In this document: positions 23,528 to 35,968 of the stretch, one piece after another
How the letters are laid out: every line of letters begins with the position of its first letter
Position numbering within the stretch: position 1 is the stretch's first letter
DNA from: Blumeriella jaapii
Lineage: Eukaryota; Ascomycota; Leotiomycetes; Helotiales; Drepanopezizaceae
Direction of reading: 5' to 3'
Assembly (NCBI GenBank): GCA_009599575.1
Contig: VWND01000002.1
Location: forward strand, 1,116,001 to 1,180,000
Length of the DNA stretch: 64,000 nucleotides
Notes under the pieces: generated by a model
What the model saw: the letters and a program-made list of their open reading frames with translations, nothing else
Database searches by the model: none
Told to the model about the DNA's origin: nothing
Translations under genes and position numbers: made by a program

Positions 23528-24259
23528 ATCCGCAACAAGGTTCGAGGGGCTGGGATTCATGGCCAGATTCGGAACATGGGAGGTTGACTCGGATGTATAA
23601 AAGTTAAGGGCCTGTACAATTTCTCAGAGGCAAGGACTTCTGATGAATCAAAAAGCGAACTACAATCTCGATAGTCCTGCATTGCCTTTGTTTTTTTAGC
23701 TACTGGAAATTTTACATCAAATACTTGTACTTTCAGTTCAACTGTTTCATGATCCATCTCAAACGAACCAGGTCTTCGCCACCGGCTCAGTATCCCGTAA
23801 TCTCTCAAGCCCGTTTCCCTTCTAGCCCTGCATCTAAGCTATCACTTTTGTTAGGTCCTTGCGAGTAGGTCTGACGATATACGGCGCAGCATATATAATC
23901 TTTATTACTTCGGTTCCCAGACACGGTGAACGATAAAGATATTGATAATCTTGAAAACCCACGAGAGCGAAACGGAAAAATGGACGCGTACTCCCAGAGA
24001 CTTATCACCTCCTCTAGATGGGATGTTCATCATGAGCTCCCTAGGACATCCAGCGAGATTCAGACCTAAGCCAGCAGCTCTGACAAAACACTAGGTAAGA
24101 TGTACGTGGGACAGAGGCTCGGGGTCAAATGATCAGGCCTACCACAGCACATGGGCGGGTTCAAAACTGTAAATCCCCACTGTCATCAAATCATCGGTAC
24201 ACATGGGGAATATACCGCCAACGCCTAGCTGTCGCGTACAAATGATGCCTACTCTATTC
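23528..24259. other. Convergent 3' spacer
   Basis: This lies between the OST3 (plus) and GCP3 (minus) 3' ends. It is AT-richer than the neighbouring exons and no gene was supported. Confidence 0.4.
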
Positions 24260-27007
24260 TTACGCCCTCGCTGAAGTTCTACCCTGCTCCTTCATCGCGA
24301 CTCTGGACTTCTTCCTCACAGGCTGGTAACAGTCATTGAAGTTCATCACCACTCCCAGAAACCTCATGTCCACATCTGGTTGGTACGCCAGATCGCCCAA
24401 CAGCAGACACACCCTGGACTTGAAATGGGCCCCCAAGGATTGAAGCCGCTCCTGCAAGAACGGAAACTCGTCCGTGATGGCATCGTCTGGCGTGGGAGCT
24501 GCGGGCGTCGAATCCGGAAGATGTCGTGGCCCTCGCCGTGTTGTAGCTGGAGTGTTAGCCAGCAGACCATCGTCGTCGTCCCGTTTGGCCTGGGTCTCTA
24601 ACCGAGCGTCCGCACCCTGGCGTCGCATAAAGTCCGACACGGCCCAGCTGTAGAAACCATCCACGGCATCTCGATAGCTGAGCATGAGCCGGAGGATCTC
24701 GCCGAGTTGGACCATGAATGTATTCTCGTCTACCTCTCCGTGGCTCTTCTTCTTCGCGCCGAGAAGACCCTTGTGCGTGATTGAGTTCAGGTATTTTTGG
24801 TGGGATTTAATGAGGTCGTCTAGAGTGCAGCCCTCTTTGTGGATGGCGGTTTGAAGCTCGTCCCAAGAGCTTTCGATGACCTCGAAAAGGATGTAGTACT
24901 GCAGCTGGCCGATGAAATGAATCATTTCTGCAAGTACACCTCTGGTCAATTTCCAGGCTTTTGCTACATTCTGGTCACCACCCTGGAGAACACCACGCGC
25001 GCCGGTCATGCATTTGCGCCAGGTCGATGCCAACGCAAATTCGACGCGCTTGATTCGCCATAGAAAGTTGAACACTTTGAGGTATTGCCGGTTACCCCAT
25101 TCCGTCACGACGACATCAACAGGAGCATCAATCTTGTACTCTAGTGTGAAACAATCCCAGCCGATGTCGCCGTGAGACAGCTGCAGCATTCTAGCGTCGA
25201 GCCTACGTAGGACCTCGGGCGAATCGTATTGGGCATTTGAGCCTCGGATAGCATGCTCAAGTTGAGCGGTCAATGTATGGCGATATTGTGCTCCAGCGGG
25301 TCGGTCGAGATTAGACGATAATGACTCCATAAGCAAAGCAATGAAGTCGCCTTGGCCGAGCAAGATATAGTTCTTGAGCGCCTTCAGATGCTCAAACAGG
25401 TGGAATTTCTCCGCCATCAGATGAATGAGACGTGCCATGGTGGTCTTGTACGCCTCGTCGATCCAAGTTTCGAGGGTCGCTGTATCGCCGTACCGCAATT
25501 CTTTCGATGCCGCCTTGGAATATTCCTCAACCCACTGGGAGTCTCCACACCCGTAGCGGATGAAGTTTAGAGACTTTCCAATAAGAAAAACCTTCTGCGC
25601 GAAATCCTGGGTGATGATGCTGGGGACCATATCTTCGTTGAGCTTGTACTTATCTTCCCAAACACTACTCGCACCTCCACGGTTCCTATTCTCTGGTGTA
25701 TCAATGACTGCATTCGGGTCCTGTTCCGAAACAAAAAACTCATGGTACGGATCAGACAATTCTCCGTCATAGATCCAGTGTCGTAACATGTCGTAGAAGG
25801 GTCGAGTCACGGGCTTTAGCAGGCGCTCAGCAAAAGCCCCGACCATAGGATCGCCATGGGATGAAGAAAACCCATGAATGAGAGTGATGAGCTGGCCACC
25901 CCTTTTGCTTTTCGACTCTTCACTTATCAGGCTCATCAACCTCAGGCCCATAGTCGCTTCCCGCGTCCATACCACGCATCTCTTTAACGTGACTCCAGCC
26001 TTTCCGATACCTCCTCTAGGTTCCTTATCATCTAGACAAGATAATGCTCGTCGAATCTGGCCTTCTAGGGTAGCCACAAGGCCCAAGTATGATCTGAGCT
26101 CTTCTCCGATCGCAGCTCTCAAGCTCTGGCCAAGCAAGCCGCCCCCAGGAGACTGAGTGAATAACGACAGTCCTTTGTACAGCAACGAGGGTTCTGCCAA
26201 TGTATGAAGAATCGAGATGATTGGGATCGGCAGGGTCGTAGGAAGTGTCAATGTTGAATTCGAGGGGAATGGGAGGTGCGACGAAGACAGTCCTTGCAGA
26301 GTGAAGGGTAGATCTCGGAGGAGTGCCGTTTCAGGCGGTTCTATTTCCACGTAGTTCCGCCAGGAGAGCCGTCTTCAAAGCGACTCCATGCCGCTGAACT
26401 GCAGCAGATTTAGAAAAAGCTTGTGTCTCCTCCTTGCGGTCCCGCTGCCCGCTCTCGCGTTCTGGCAATTTCTTTAGCCCACCCGGCGCAAAGGCTTCGT
26501 GGAACGCTCTCTCTTCTCTCGTCGAATCCTCTCTTCCGTCGTCCTCCGCAATCCGCGGCCGCCGTTTGTTTTTGACGGCGCTTTTGAAAGGGCTCGTCAG
26601 AATGGGTGATGCCCGTGGTTGCTGGTCGCTGAGTTGGTAGAGAAAGTATAGCACCGCCCATTTCTGATTGATAACTGGGATGGAAAGGAGTTTGCTGTAC
26701 AGATTGGTAAATCGAAGTGCCTTCTCTGGGCTCGGGTTTGCTTGAATTAATCGTTTCTTGATCAGGTCTGAGGCTTGGTTTACGTCTGCAATAACGGCAG
26801 GGCTTCCTGAACTGTAATGATTCATTAGCGATTGAGAGGACCGCATCACAGCGCCGGAAAGTACCTTTCCAGAAGTTCAGAGACCCAGTCCACCGCATTG
26901 TTCTGTCTTTCCTGCGCTGAGTTCGGGTTCTCGCCCGGAATCTCCACCTGGAACTGTCGCACTAGGGAGTTGATTCCAGCGCTGACACGTTGGCTCCGCG
27001 AAGACAT
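24260..27007 (-). CDS. Gamma-tubulin complex component 3 (Spc98/Alp6 type; frame change)
   Basis: A subunit of the gamma-tubulin small complex that nucleates microtubules at the spindle pole body. Exon 1 is 26865-27007 (MSSRSQRVSAG to SELLER) and exon 2 runs 26811-24260. Seen: SGSPAVIADVNQASDLIKKRL, the N-terminal block LLRDLPFTLQGLSS, and the Spc97/98 signature (WIYDGELSDPYHEFFV, KVFLIGKSLNFIRYGCGD). Further on are WRIKRVEFALASTWRKCM, HFIGQLQYYILFEVIESSW and the C-terminal DVDMRFLGVVMNFNDCY. The frame of the first part of exon 2 ends at 26331, while NYVEIEPPETALLRD is in a second frame; the switch lies in 26334-26373 with no convincing intron. Total exon length is one over a multiple of three, so an indel or an unseen intron is required. 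The full protein is about 898 residues. Confidence 0.92.
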
Positions 27008-27417
27008 ATTTGCATTGTGAGCGAAGAAGAAAGCTTCCGGGCGTAGCTAGTCGTGGTCGCAGAGAGGTTGTCTCCTTCAATTACCACAGCATTAAGGTAA
27101 CTTAGCAGAAGGTGCAGTAAATAAAGCGACGCGCTGGCTCCCCTCTATCATACGCGAGGAGCTACAGACCTGGCTGGTATCACACGCGAGCCCCAAGCGC
27201 AACGGTCAGCGGTCCGGTCTCCACATCGAAATCCGAACGTCACCACTCGACAAGGCGCAAAAAGGTGCCATCTTCAGCCATCGACCACAACCCCGTCTCG
27301 CGCAGATCGATCTCAGTTTGGCATCGCTGGACGTGTCTGGCCCTGCGCATTTCTATGGGCGCATGATTGTTTGACAGGTCGCCCTGCTCCGGCCGCCTCA
27401 GGCGCGACTACTTCACG
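27008..27417. promoter_or_regulatory. Divergent promoter GCP3 / HFI1
   Basis: 410 bases separate the start codons of GCP3 (minus) and HFI1 (plus). This must contain both promoters and leaders. I recognise no specific factor site. Confidence 0.5.
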
Positions 27418-28955
27418 ATGCCCGATATCGATATTGACCCTTCGACGTTGTTCAGCCAATCTAAGCCCATCTTACCTCCGCCGAAGGCCATCAACGCAGC
27501 TGCGCCGAGTGTGCCGAAGGTCTCCAAGTCCAACCATGTGCCTCCTCGGATCGATCTCGAGCCGCTGTACACTGCGCTCAAGAGCGCAATATCAGAGCAT
27601 TGGGGAATTTATAAAGAATCTATCCGTCTTTTTGTTATGGGTTCGTGCCACTGATGTTGATGCGCTTCGTCTCCTCTTCTGCCGTTTTTGTTGGCGTCTT
27701 TCTACTTGAAGCTAACGATTCCTCCGATTATAGGCCAACTGAACCAGACAGAGCTATCCGAACGCATTGACAGCTTCCTGGTGACCCCCACGGGTGAAAT
27801 AGAACACCTGCACAACAAGTTGATTGCAGCGATATATGCCAATGTCACCAGAGAAATGCCAGATCATGGCGTGGCTAGTTGGGTCAGCGCCAATGATAAA
27901 CCGACAACGGGTGCTGGTAGCAAACCAATCAGCGGAGATGCTGCAGAGCAAAGGCTCAAGACTGAGGTCATGCAACTACCTAGTAGAGACAGGAGACGAC
28001 TGAAAGATCTCAGTCAAAATGAGGTATGATGCTAGTGGTGGAAGGCTCTCGAGCGACTGCTGACGTTGGGTTTAGTTCGATCCTCGGCATGAACTGGCCA
28101 ACCTGTTTGGAGAGCAACACAGACCCAAATCTGTAAAACCGGTAGAAGCAGTGGCTGCGAATGCAGGTGGTTTGCAGAAGACGAGTCAGCTATTCTTGTT
28201 GATCCATTTACAAGATCACGCTAATTCAGGAAATAGACTGGGATCTCGAAATTCGCAAGAGGTTCAACCAGCCGCTCGCTTCGGAGGTCGGAGAATTCCC
28301 GGATACTGCTTCCATCGAATCACGCATGTTACCCATTTGCTACGAGACGGGGCTCGTATCTGGTCACGTGCAGGACGCAGCCCATTTCATGTCAACAGCG
28401 ACAGAGACTTTTATCAAGGAGGTTCTTTCTGCTGTTTTCAGCAAAACACGATCGAACGGCCCTGGAACAAGTGGTAGTGCGGGCACTGGGGGCGGGTCTA
28501 GCTGGGTTCAGACCCACAAATACAAAGCCCAGCTGGAAAGAGAGGAAGAAGCTTCATTACGAGGCGAATTGCAAAGGGATAAAAGTGGTCTCTTGCCCAT
28601 TGAAGCCAGAGCTGCAAGCGAACGAGGGCCCCTTGGAATGGCAGACTTCCGTTCAGCACTGGAGATTGGCGACTGTGGTCTAGGACAGATGCCGGTTGTG
28701 GTGCAGCAAATCATGATGGGATACCGCGAAGGGGAGGTTGAGTTGTGGAACGACTACAGTTGGCCTGATACACATCCTAGGGTTGTTGGTGAGGACGTCG
28801 ATGCCGACATTGAAATGGGAGGTATGAACGGCATCAACGGGGTGAACGGCCACTTCGAACAAGAAGCCGATGAGTGGGGCTGGGAAGGAGTTGAGTTGGG
28901 AGACAAGAACTCGCTGGACAGTCTTCTAGACAGCTGTCTGCAGATTGGGTCTTGA
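27418..28955 (+). CDS. HFI1: SAGA complex subunit HFI1/ADA1
   Basis: A structural subunit of the SAGA histone acetyltransferase co-activator. Four exons (27418-27640, 27734-28023, 28076-28184, 28237-28955) sum exactly to 446 residues. The start [14 protein letters not shown] is followed by [44 protein letters not shown], the Tad1/ADA1 N-terminal domain with its conserved helix pair, then [13 protein letters not shown]. The intron after GGLQKT uses a late AG (TAG at 28236), which yields the conserved [12 protein letters not shown]; an earlier AG would shift the frame. The C-terminal half contains [13 protein letters not shown], the region pairing with a histone-fold partner in the family. No frame break was seen. 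Confidence 0.9.
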
Positions 28956-29479
28956 AGTTTCTGCATTTTGATCTCATCTCGATCTATGAGCTACGGGTGG
29001 AGTTGCATGGCGCATGGCTGGATAGGACACTGCATAGCATGGTTGCAAGGCGTACATGGTTGTGGGAACTTGTACAGCGCAACTTAATTGTGCGAAAGGA
29101 GCATGGAGGAGTCTACTCTCTGCACCTGGAGGGATACCCTGATTTGGCTCTGGGCCTGGCTTAAAAGGGATATTAGTCAGTCGAGGACAGACTTCGAATC
29201 TGGCATGAACACTTCGTCCTCGAGCTTCGTTTTCATGCATCTCCGTGTACCTCTGTGACTTGTAGATCATCAATAGCATCCATGGGCGCCCGCGCTTGCT
29301 GTCTTTGCCTGGTGGTTGTAAGTTGATGCCAAGAAGCCAGCCTCGGTGGGGGGTTGCAGCCTGACCCCTCCATGTCTCAGAACGCAACTGAACAGCTTTC
29401 TAGATCTAGTTTCAACCAGCCAACCTACCTGCCCGTGTAAATTCCTACACTCTCTAGATGCTCTAGAACCCCGGAAGTT
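28956..29479. other. Spacer HFI1 to AIP1
   Basis: This is the 3' region of HFI1 and the 5' region of AIP1, both plus strand. Open frames on both strands look like chance. No gene was supported. Confidence 0.4.
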
Positions 29480-31361
29480 ATGTCGATCGTCATTGACAAG
29501 ATACTTGCGGCATCGCCGGCCACAGAGCGAGGCCGACCAACTCAGCTCTCGGCGGACCCCAAAGGAGAGCGCATAGCCTATGCCGTGAGTTAGTCTCTCA
29601 GTTGATTCGAGGATTTTCAGTAACATTACCGAACAGTCTGGCAAATCCATATTCTTAAGGTCAATCGATGACTCTTCCATCAGTAAACAGTATACTGCGC
29701 ATACGACTCAGACTTCTGTTGCACGCTTCTCGCCGTCTGGATTCTATGTTGCGTCCGGAGATGTATCTGGGGCTGTGAAGGTCTGGGATGCCGTGGAAGG
29801 AGTCAACACGAAAGGGGAATACCATATTATCTCCGGAAGAATCAACGATATTGCCTGGGATGGAGACTCTCAACGAATCATTGCTGTTGGCGACGGACGG
29901 GAACGCTTTGGACACTGCATAACTGCCGATAGTGGTAACTCCGTCGGAGAAATCAGTGGCCACTCCTCAGCCATCAACTCCGTTTCAATTCGTCAACAGC
30001 GACCTCTAAGAGCTGCTACTGGAGCCGATGACAGCAGTATGGTGTTTCTACACGGTGCCCCTTTCAAGTACGCGAACAAGCTCGGTGGACTGCACAAGGG
30101 TTACGTCTATGGTATGGGCTTCTCACCGGATGGAAATCATCTTGTAAGTGTAGGTGCGGACCGAAGAGTGCAGCTTTACGATGGCAAGACTGGAGATGCT
30201 ACGGCTCAGATTGGCGAGGGCGAGCACAAAGGCTCTATATTCGCAGTCTCGTGGGCGAAGGACTCGAAGCGGTTTGTTACAGCTAGCGCGGATCAGACTG
30301 TCAAATTGTGGGACTTGGAAGCTGGAAAGGCGGTTCAGACTTGGAAATTTGCCGATGGAACTGTTAGTGTTCCGGATCACCAGGTTGGTGTTGTATGGCC
30401 GGCTGGACGGAGCGACGGGACGATTATCAGTTTGAACTTGGCTGGGGACCTCAACTACCTTGTTGAAGGAAGCCAGAAACCTACCAAGGTGGTCCAAGGC
30501 CATAATAAGAGCATCACTGCCCTCGGTTCGAGCTCCGACGGCCAAGGACAGACATTTTGGACTGGTAGCTTTGAGGGCAGAGTCTGTTCCTGGGATGTGA
30601 ATTCCGGTATTGGCTCGGCTGTTGATGGAGAGACGCACAGCAACCAGGTCACAGCTTTCGAAACTACTCCAGGCAGAGCATACAGCGTTGGCTGGGATGA
30701 CACACTTAGAATTTCAGACTCAACTGGGAACACTTTCCTAGGCGAGACCTCGAAGCTTAGTGCTCAGCCAAAGGGCCTAGCTGCGGCGGATGGCAGATTG
30801 TTCGTGGCAACCAATTCAGCAATCGATATCTTCTCCAAGGACAGCCTGGTCGGTAGCGTACCTACGAAGGAGTTCACGCCTACTGCGATCGCAGCTTCGG
30901 GATCACTCGTCGCTGTAGGTGACGATACGAATAACGTGCACATCTTCAGCGTGGATGGAAGCAGCAAGTTGGCTCCAAAGGAAAAACTCACGAGGTCAAC
31001 GGCGCAGATCACAGCCTTGGAGTTCTCGCCTGACAGGTCGCTGCTTGCTGTAGGTAATTCGGCAGGCAAGATAGTTGTTTACGAGACTAGCTCATGGGAG
31101 GTCAAGACCGATCGATGGTCTGCCCACACTGCCAGAATCACAAGCATTGCATGGAACGCCGAAGGAACACATGCTGTTAGTGGTGGTCTGGACACCAACG
31201 TTTTCGTATGGAGTCTCAAGGCGCCGGGAAAGAGAGTGAAGGCAGCGAACGCCCACAAGGATGGTGTGAATGGGGTGGCTTGGGTTGAGGGTGGAAAGAA
31301 GATCGCCAGTACAGGAGGAGATGCCGCACTGAAGATCTGGACAGTCTCCGGTGTCGAATAG
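29480..31361 (+). CDS. AIP1: Actin-interacting protein 1 (WD40)
   Basis: Cooperates with cofilin to disassemble actin filaments in the cytosol. Two exons (29480-29584, 29637-31361) give 609 residues, as expected for the family's double beta-propeller. The start MSIVIDKILAASPATERGRP is typical. Many WD repeats are visible, for example FYVASGDVSGAVKVWD, RFVTASADQTVKLWD, WTGSFEGRVCSWD, AVSGGLDTNVFVWSL and IASTGGDAALKIWTVSG. GHSSAINSV and VYGMGFSPDGNHLVSVGADR are also family hallmarks. The gene is intact, with no frame break, and shows a single short intron near the 5' end. Confidence 0.96.
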
Positions 31362-31834
31362 ATAGGCAGGTCGACGGCTGGTCATGGGACGCATGCATCA
31401 TTCTTCCTCACTTGCCAAGTTTGGAGTTGCGACATTTGGCTTACGACTTATGTACGAGATGTATCGTTCCGTAGATATCTCGTGATAGAACGAAAGTGAC
31501 AGCGAGACTGATCTACAGTATCTACAGTATCAACAGTACAGTACATACTACCCGTGGCCTCGCTTCCATGGCCACATGTCAGTTGCTTTCTTTTCAAACC
31601 TTGTAAACCGCTCCACTTCACATGCTTCGTTCAAGTTTGTTCTGTGCCTATGGCCAAGCGGCGCTACTGTACCATTCCGAAAAATCTGGGGAAGCTGTCC
31701 GCTGAGCTGGAGCTGAAGCTGAAAGCTACTTAGAGGCGAAGCTATTTAGCGTCATTTGTCAACAACGCCAAACAACTTCACGGAATGCCCACCTCCACGG
31801 CCCTTCACCATCCAACAACTATGGTATCTCGGAA
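31362..31834. other. Spacer AIP1 to BRE4-like gene
   Basis: This contains a cluster of ACAGTA units (about 31514-31550) and the 5' region of the next gene. Nothing coding was seen. Confidence 0.4.
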
Positions 31835-34800
31835 ATGAGCTCACCATCGGCTTCAGATGGCCCTGCGTCGCCCTCTGTCCGCAGATTCGGTCGCTCCAAG
31901 CGCGGCGTAGGCTCCCAAGCATACTAGGCTACCACCTCCACTGTCTCACCACCAAGCTAACAGCTCTGCACACAGAAGCTACGAAATGGAAGCTTCATCC
32001 TGCCCGGCACAGGCGAACGAGTGCGGCGTCAGATAACACTGCACGGCTCAGCGAGCTTCGATAGCCCAGCTCGTACGGCCGGTGGCTCCGAGGATACGAT
32101 CCTACCACTGCGCAGAACGTTTTCGCAAGCAGGGACCTTTCGGACCGCAGTAGACAACGCGTCGGAATCATGGCAGAAGTTTTGGGAATGGTTACACACG
32201 CCTATCGCGAAGGGGATAATGAAGGCTAGCCTGGCCTATTTTTTGGGTAGTATGGGGACGTTTTTGCCACCGCTCGCGAATTTCTTGGGGCATCAAGATG
32301 GGAAGCAGTAAGTGTTGACAAATTTGCGTGTTTTGCAACGTGCTGTATCTTTTTGCTTCGACTAACTATCTGTGACCAGCCTCGTAGCTACTATAACTGT
32401 TTACTTTCACCCGAGTCGATCACAAGGTGGTATGCAGGAGGCTATTTTGCTAGGTATGCTAACTTCTCCGGATTGGTTCCTAGTCAACGGGAATCGTGAA
32501 GAGAGGTAGAAAGTCACTTACACCTTGGAAGGTCTCGGAGCTCTTTCCTACGCCATCTTCATTTCAATCTCAAGTATGGCTACCGCTGTGCTCTTCGAAA
32601 CACAAGCGGGCATGATTGAGCTAGGGTATATCACGGTGGTCATAGTATTCATTGGCGGTGGTCTGGGCCTCATCGGTTGGTTCAAACAGAGATACAATGC
32701 TCCTCTGGTCAGCGTCAGCTGCAGTTTGGCTTCTCTGGCCATTATCACAGGTATGTAGTGCGAGCACATTCTGTGGCAAATCGACGACTTCAATGCCATG
32801 CGTTTTGGGAAGTGGTTGGTCTTGCTGTTGATACCCGAATGGCTAATGGTACATAGTGACGACTAAAGAAAATGCTATCCAGGTTGGCGTCTTTTCAAAC
32901 GATAAGATTATCCAGGTTATCAAGATGGTCTTGATGGGCATGGTAAGCACTTCACTGGTCAGCCTCCTGATCTGGCCGGTATCAGCGAGGACAGAAATCC
33001 GCGAAACTATGATTCAGGCTACGGACTCTCTTGAAGAAATGCTCACTTTGATCGCACGGGCATTTCTGAGCGGCTCAGAATTGGAGCTGAAATCGTCGAC
33101 TTTTAACAAAGCTCAATCCAAGTACAAGTCCGTTTTTACTAGACTTCAACGAACTTGAAAGAAGCCAAATTTGAACACTATCTGCTTGGGACAGAAGAGC
33201 AATACAATCTACAGGCAAGCCTTGTTGCCTCCATGCAATCGCTTTCTCAAGCTCTTGGAGGCTTACGATCAGCGGCTACAACTCAAATGACGCTGCTTAA
33301 AGAAGGTCCGGCATCGGGTACCAGAACCCCATATTCACCTCGACTCACGTCCTCAATTATTTCTGGTCGGCAGGACCAGTTTGCCGCTTTGGCGGCCATT
33401 GAAGAGGCATCTGAGGAAGGGAGTGGCATCGAGGATCAGGGGGATGAGCGGCCGATCCGATTGGGTAGGCAGAGAAGCGGCATCAGTATTGCCAGCTCGA
33501 TACTGCCCCCTGCTCGTACTACCTCGGAGATTTTTCTCACGCTTGTAAGCTCACTGTTTTCTATTGTCTGAATTTGTCCCTGGAAGTTTTGTACGGGATT
33601 ATTCCGGCCAGAAAAAGCTGATTCGCGTTATAGTATATTGCACCTTGGGCCATCAATGAAGTCCCTCGTTTATACACTAACTCTCATATTGAAAGAGCTA
33701 CCATTCAGCAAAGGTCCCAAATATGAGGTCAAGATCAACTCTCACTTCACGACTAGTCTTACCGAGGCAATGTTTGTTAGAACCTTCCCATTTTGATATC
33801 TTCATATTGACGCTACCTTAGAAAACTCTATAGTGGTGCTCGAGCAGACGCACTCAAAGAACTATACAGAAGCAAGGAGCTCGACCATGAGAGACCTGAG
33901 AGCATCGAAGCTGATTTTGAGGAAGTGGCTGCAAGTTGTGGTCATTTTTCGTTTTCTCTCTTGCACATCGCAGATGAGACAGCACATTTCCTGTCGGTTC
34001 TTTCTGACCTGAAAGATGCGACCGAGAAAGGAAACACACGATCTTGGAGATGGCTACTGCCAAGCTTTTTTCAGAAGTCCAAGAAGATACTGAACGCTTC
34101 AAGCGTGCATCCTGAAGAAGAAGAGAGTTTGATTCAGCAGCCCCAGCAGAGCGTTCTCCCAAAGGATCTCCCTGATCTTGTGCTCGAGAGGCGACAGACA
34201 AGACAATTGAGCTTCGGGCCACCCGAGGAAGATTGGAAGAGGAGTTTATACCACAGAATATTGAGGGTTATTTTGGCATTTTCTAGAGATGATGGTATGT
34301 CTCTCTACTCTGGTATTCCCGGCCGTACTAAAACCTCCCGTAGTACGATTCGCCTTAAAGGTTGGTATGGGTGCTTCGTTGTATGCCATGTTTGCATTCA
34401 TTCCACTCACAAGGCCTTTCTATCAGGTGATTATTAAGACTCCTGGGACCCAAATGAAGAAGTGCACTGACGTATAACCTAGCACTGGAGAGGCGAATGG
34501 GGTCTATTGAGTTACATGCTTGTTTGTGCAATGACCATTGGGGCCTCAAACACTACCGGCTGGAGTCGTTTCATTGGCACATTCATAGGTGCTGCCACAG
34601 CATGTTTCCTCTGGAGCCTCACGCAAGGCAATCCTTTCGGTCTAGCTTTTTGTGGCTGGCTGGTTAGCTTACCATGCTTTTACATCATCCTTGCCCGCGG
34701 CCAGGGCCCTTTCGGAAGATTCATAATGCTGACCTACAACCTATCATGTTTATATGCTTACAGTCTCTCCATAAAAGACGATGACGATGACGATGATGAG

Positions 34801-35723
34801 GGCGGCGTGATCCCCATCATTACCGAGATCGCTTTGCATCGTGTGGTTGCGGTCTTAGCTGGCTGCCTGTGGGGTCTAATCGTCACTCGAGTTTTGTGGC
34901 CAATATCTGCCAGAAACAAGTTCAAAGATGGTCTTTCTGTGTTGTGGCTCAGGTCAGTATGCTCCAGGAACTTGGAGCCGTTCAGGGACTCATCAGCTGC
35001 AGAATGGGTCTTATTTGGAAACGCGATCCCCTTTCAACGCTTCTAGAGGGCGAGTCCCAAAACAAATACATGGATTTGAGAGAAGAATTTGCTCTCAATC
35101 AATACGGTTAGTACCATTTCTTCGGGCTCTTTGCCATGCTAAACATCTATGATTTCTTAGTCCTACGTCTCGACGATCTTCGCAACTCAGCGACGAGTGA
35201 ATTCGAACTACGCGGACCGTTTCCTGCGACGCCGTACAAAAGAATCCTGGATTCTACCTGCAAGATGCTTGATGCATTTCACGCGATGAACGTAGTCATC
35301 CAAAAAGATCCGCATGCTAGCCAAGGAAATTCTTCTCAAGTACACCGCCGACGAAAGAGCACAACTTTGTGCTAGGATAAGCCACATGTTCCAAGGTATG
35401 CCGATGATTTTGTCGAGTGACTTCCTCCGCTGACAGTCAAAGTCCTTGCTAGCTCTCTGAAGCTCGAATTCCCGCTCAGCGATGCATTTCCAAGCACCTC
35501 AAACGCCAGAGACAGATTGCTTGCCAAGATGTTTCAATACAGGAAAAGCATTGCAAGCCCCGAGCAAGATCCCAGCAGCATTATGGTCAAAGATGAGGAC
35601 TATGAGATGATATATGCTTACATCCTCGTCACTGGACAGCTCGATGAGGAGCTGAAGAAGGTCGTGAAAGAGATTGAGGATCTATTTGGGGTCTTGGATG
35701 AGAACCTGTTCAAATTAACTTAG
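31835..35723 (+). CDS. BRE4/ArAE_2-type membrane protein (two frame breaks)
   Basis: A large multi-spanning membrane protein of the fungal BRE4 / aromatic-acid-exporter-like family (ArAE_2_N, a putative ER or vesicular transporter; BRE4 is linked to brefeldin A sensitivity). Twelve exons: 31835-31906, 31976-32307, 32380-32453, 32532-32750, 32857-33544, 33587-33771, 33822-34294, 34344-34426, 34483-34952, 35003-35106, 35161-35395, 35437-35723, about 1074 residues. The first membrane bundle includes KASLAYFLGSMGTFLPPLANFLG; the second includes WGLLSYMLVCAMTIGASNTTGWSRFIGT. A seven-Asp cytosolic-type loop precedes a further helix pair. Frames break near 33140-33155 (before LKEAKFEHYLLG) and near 35305-35325 (before KYTADERAQLCA); the two cancel in total length. 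Substrate unknown. Confidence 0.85.
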
Positions 35724-35968
35724 AAGAAAGAGCAACGACACAGATAAGTGTATACATATGGTACCTCAGACAGGAGAAGCGCAGGTGCAATAGCGAGGTT
35801 CACAGCAGCACATTTGTTCAACTTGTATGTATATTATGACTAACGTCCTAGCGTTATATCGTACCCTTAGATAGATACCCATTACACATTCAATTGGTCA
35901 TTTCCGTCTCGCTTTCCGGTCATTCATTGTCCCTCAACGCCTTTCCCCATGATTTCCCGATCCCAAGC

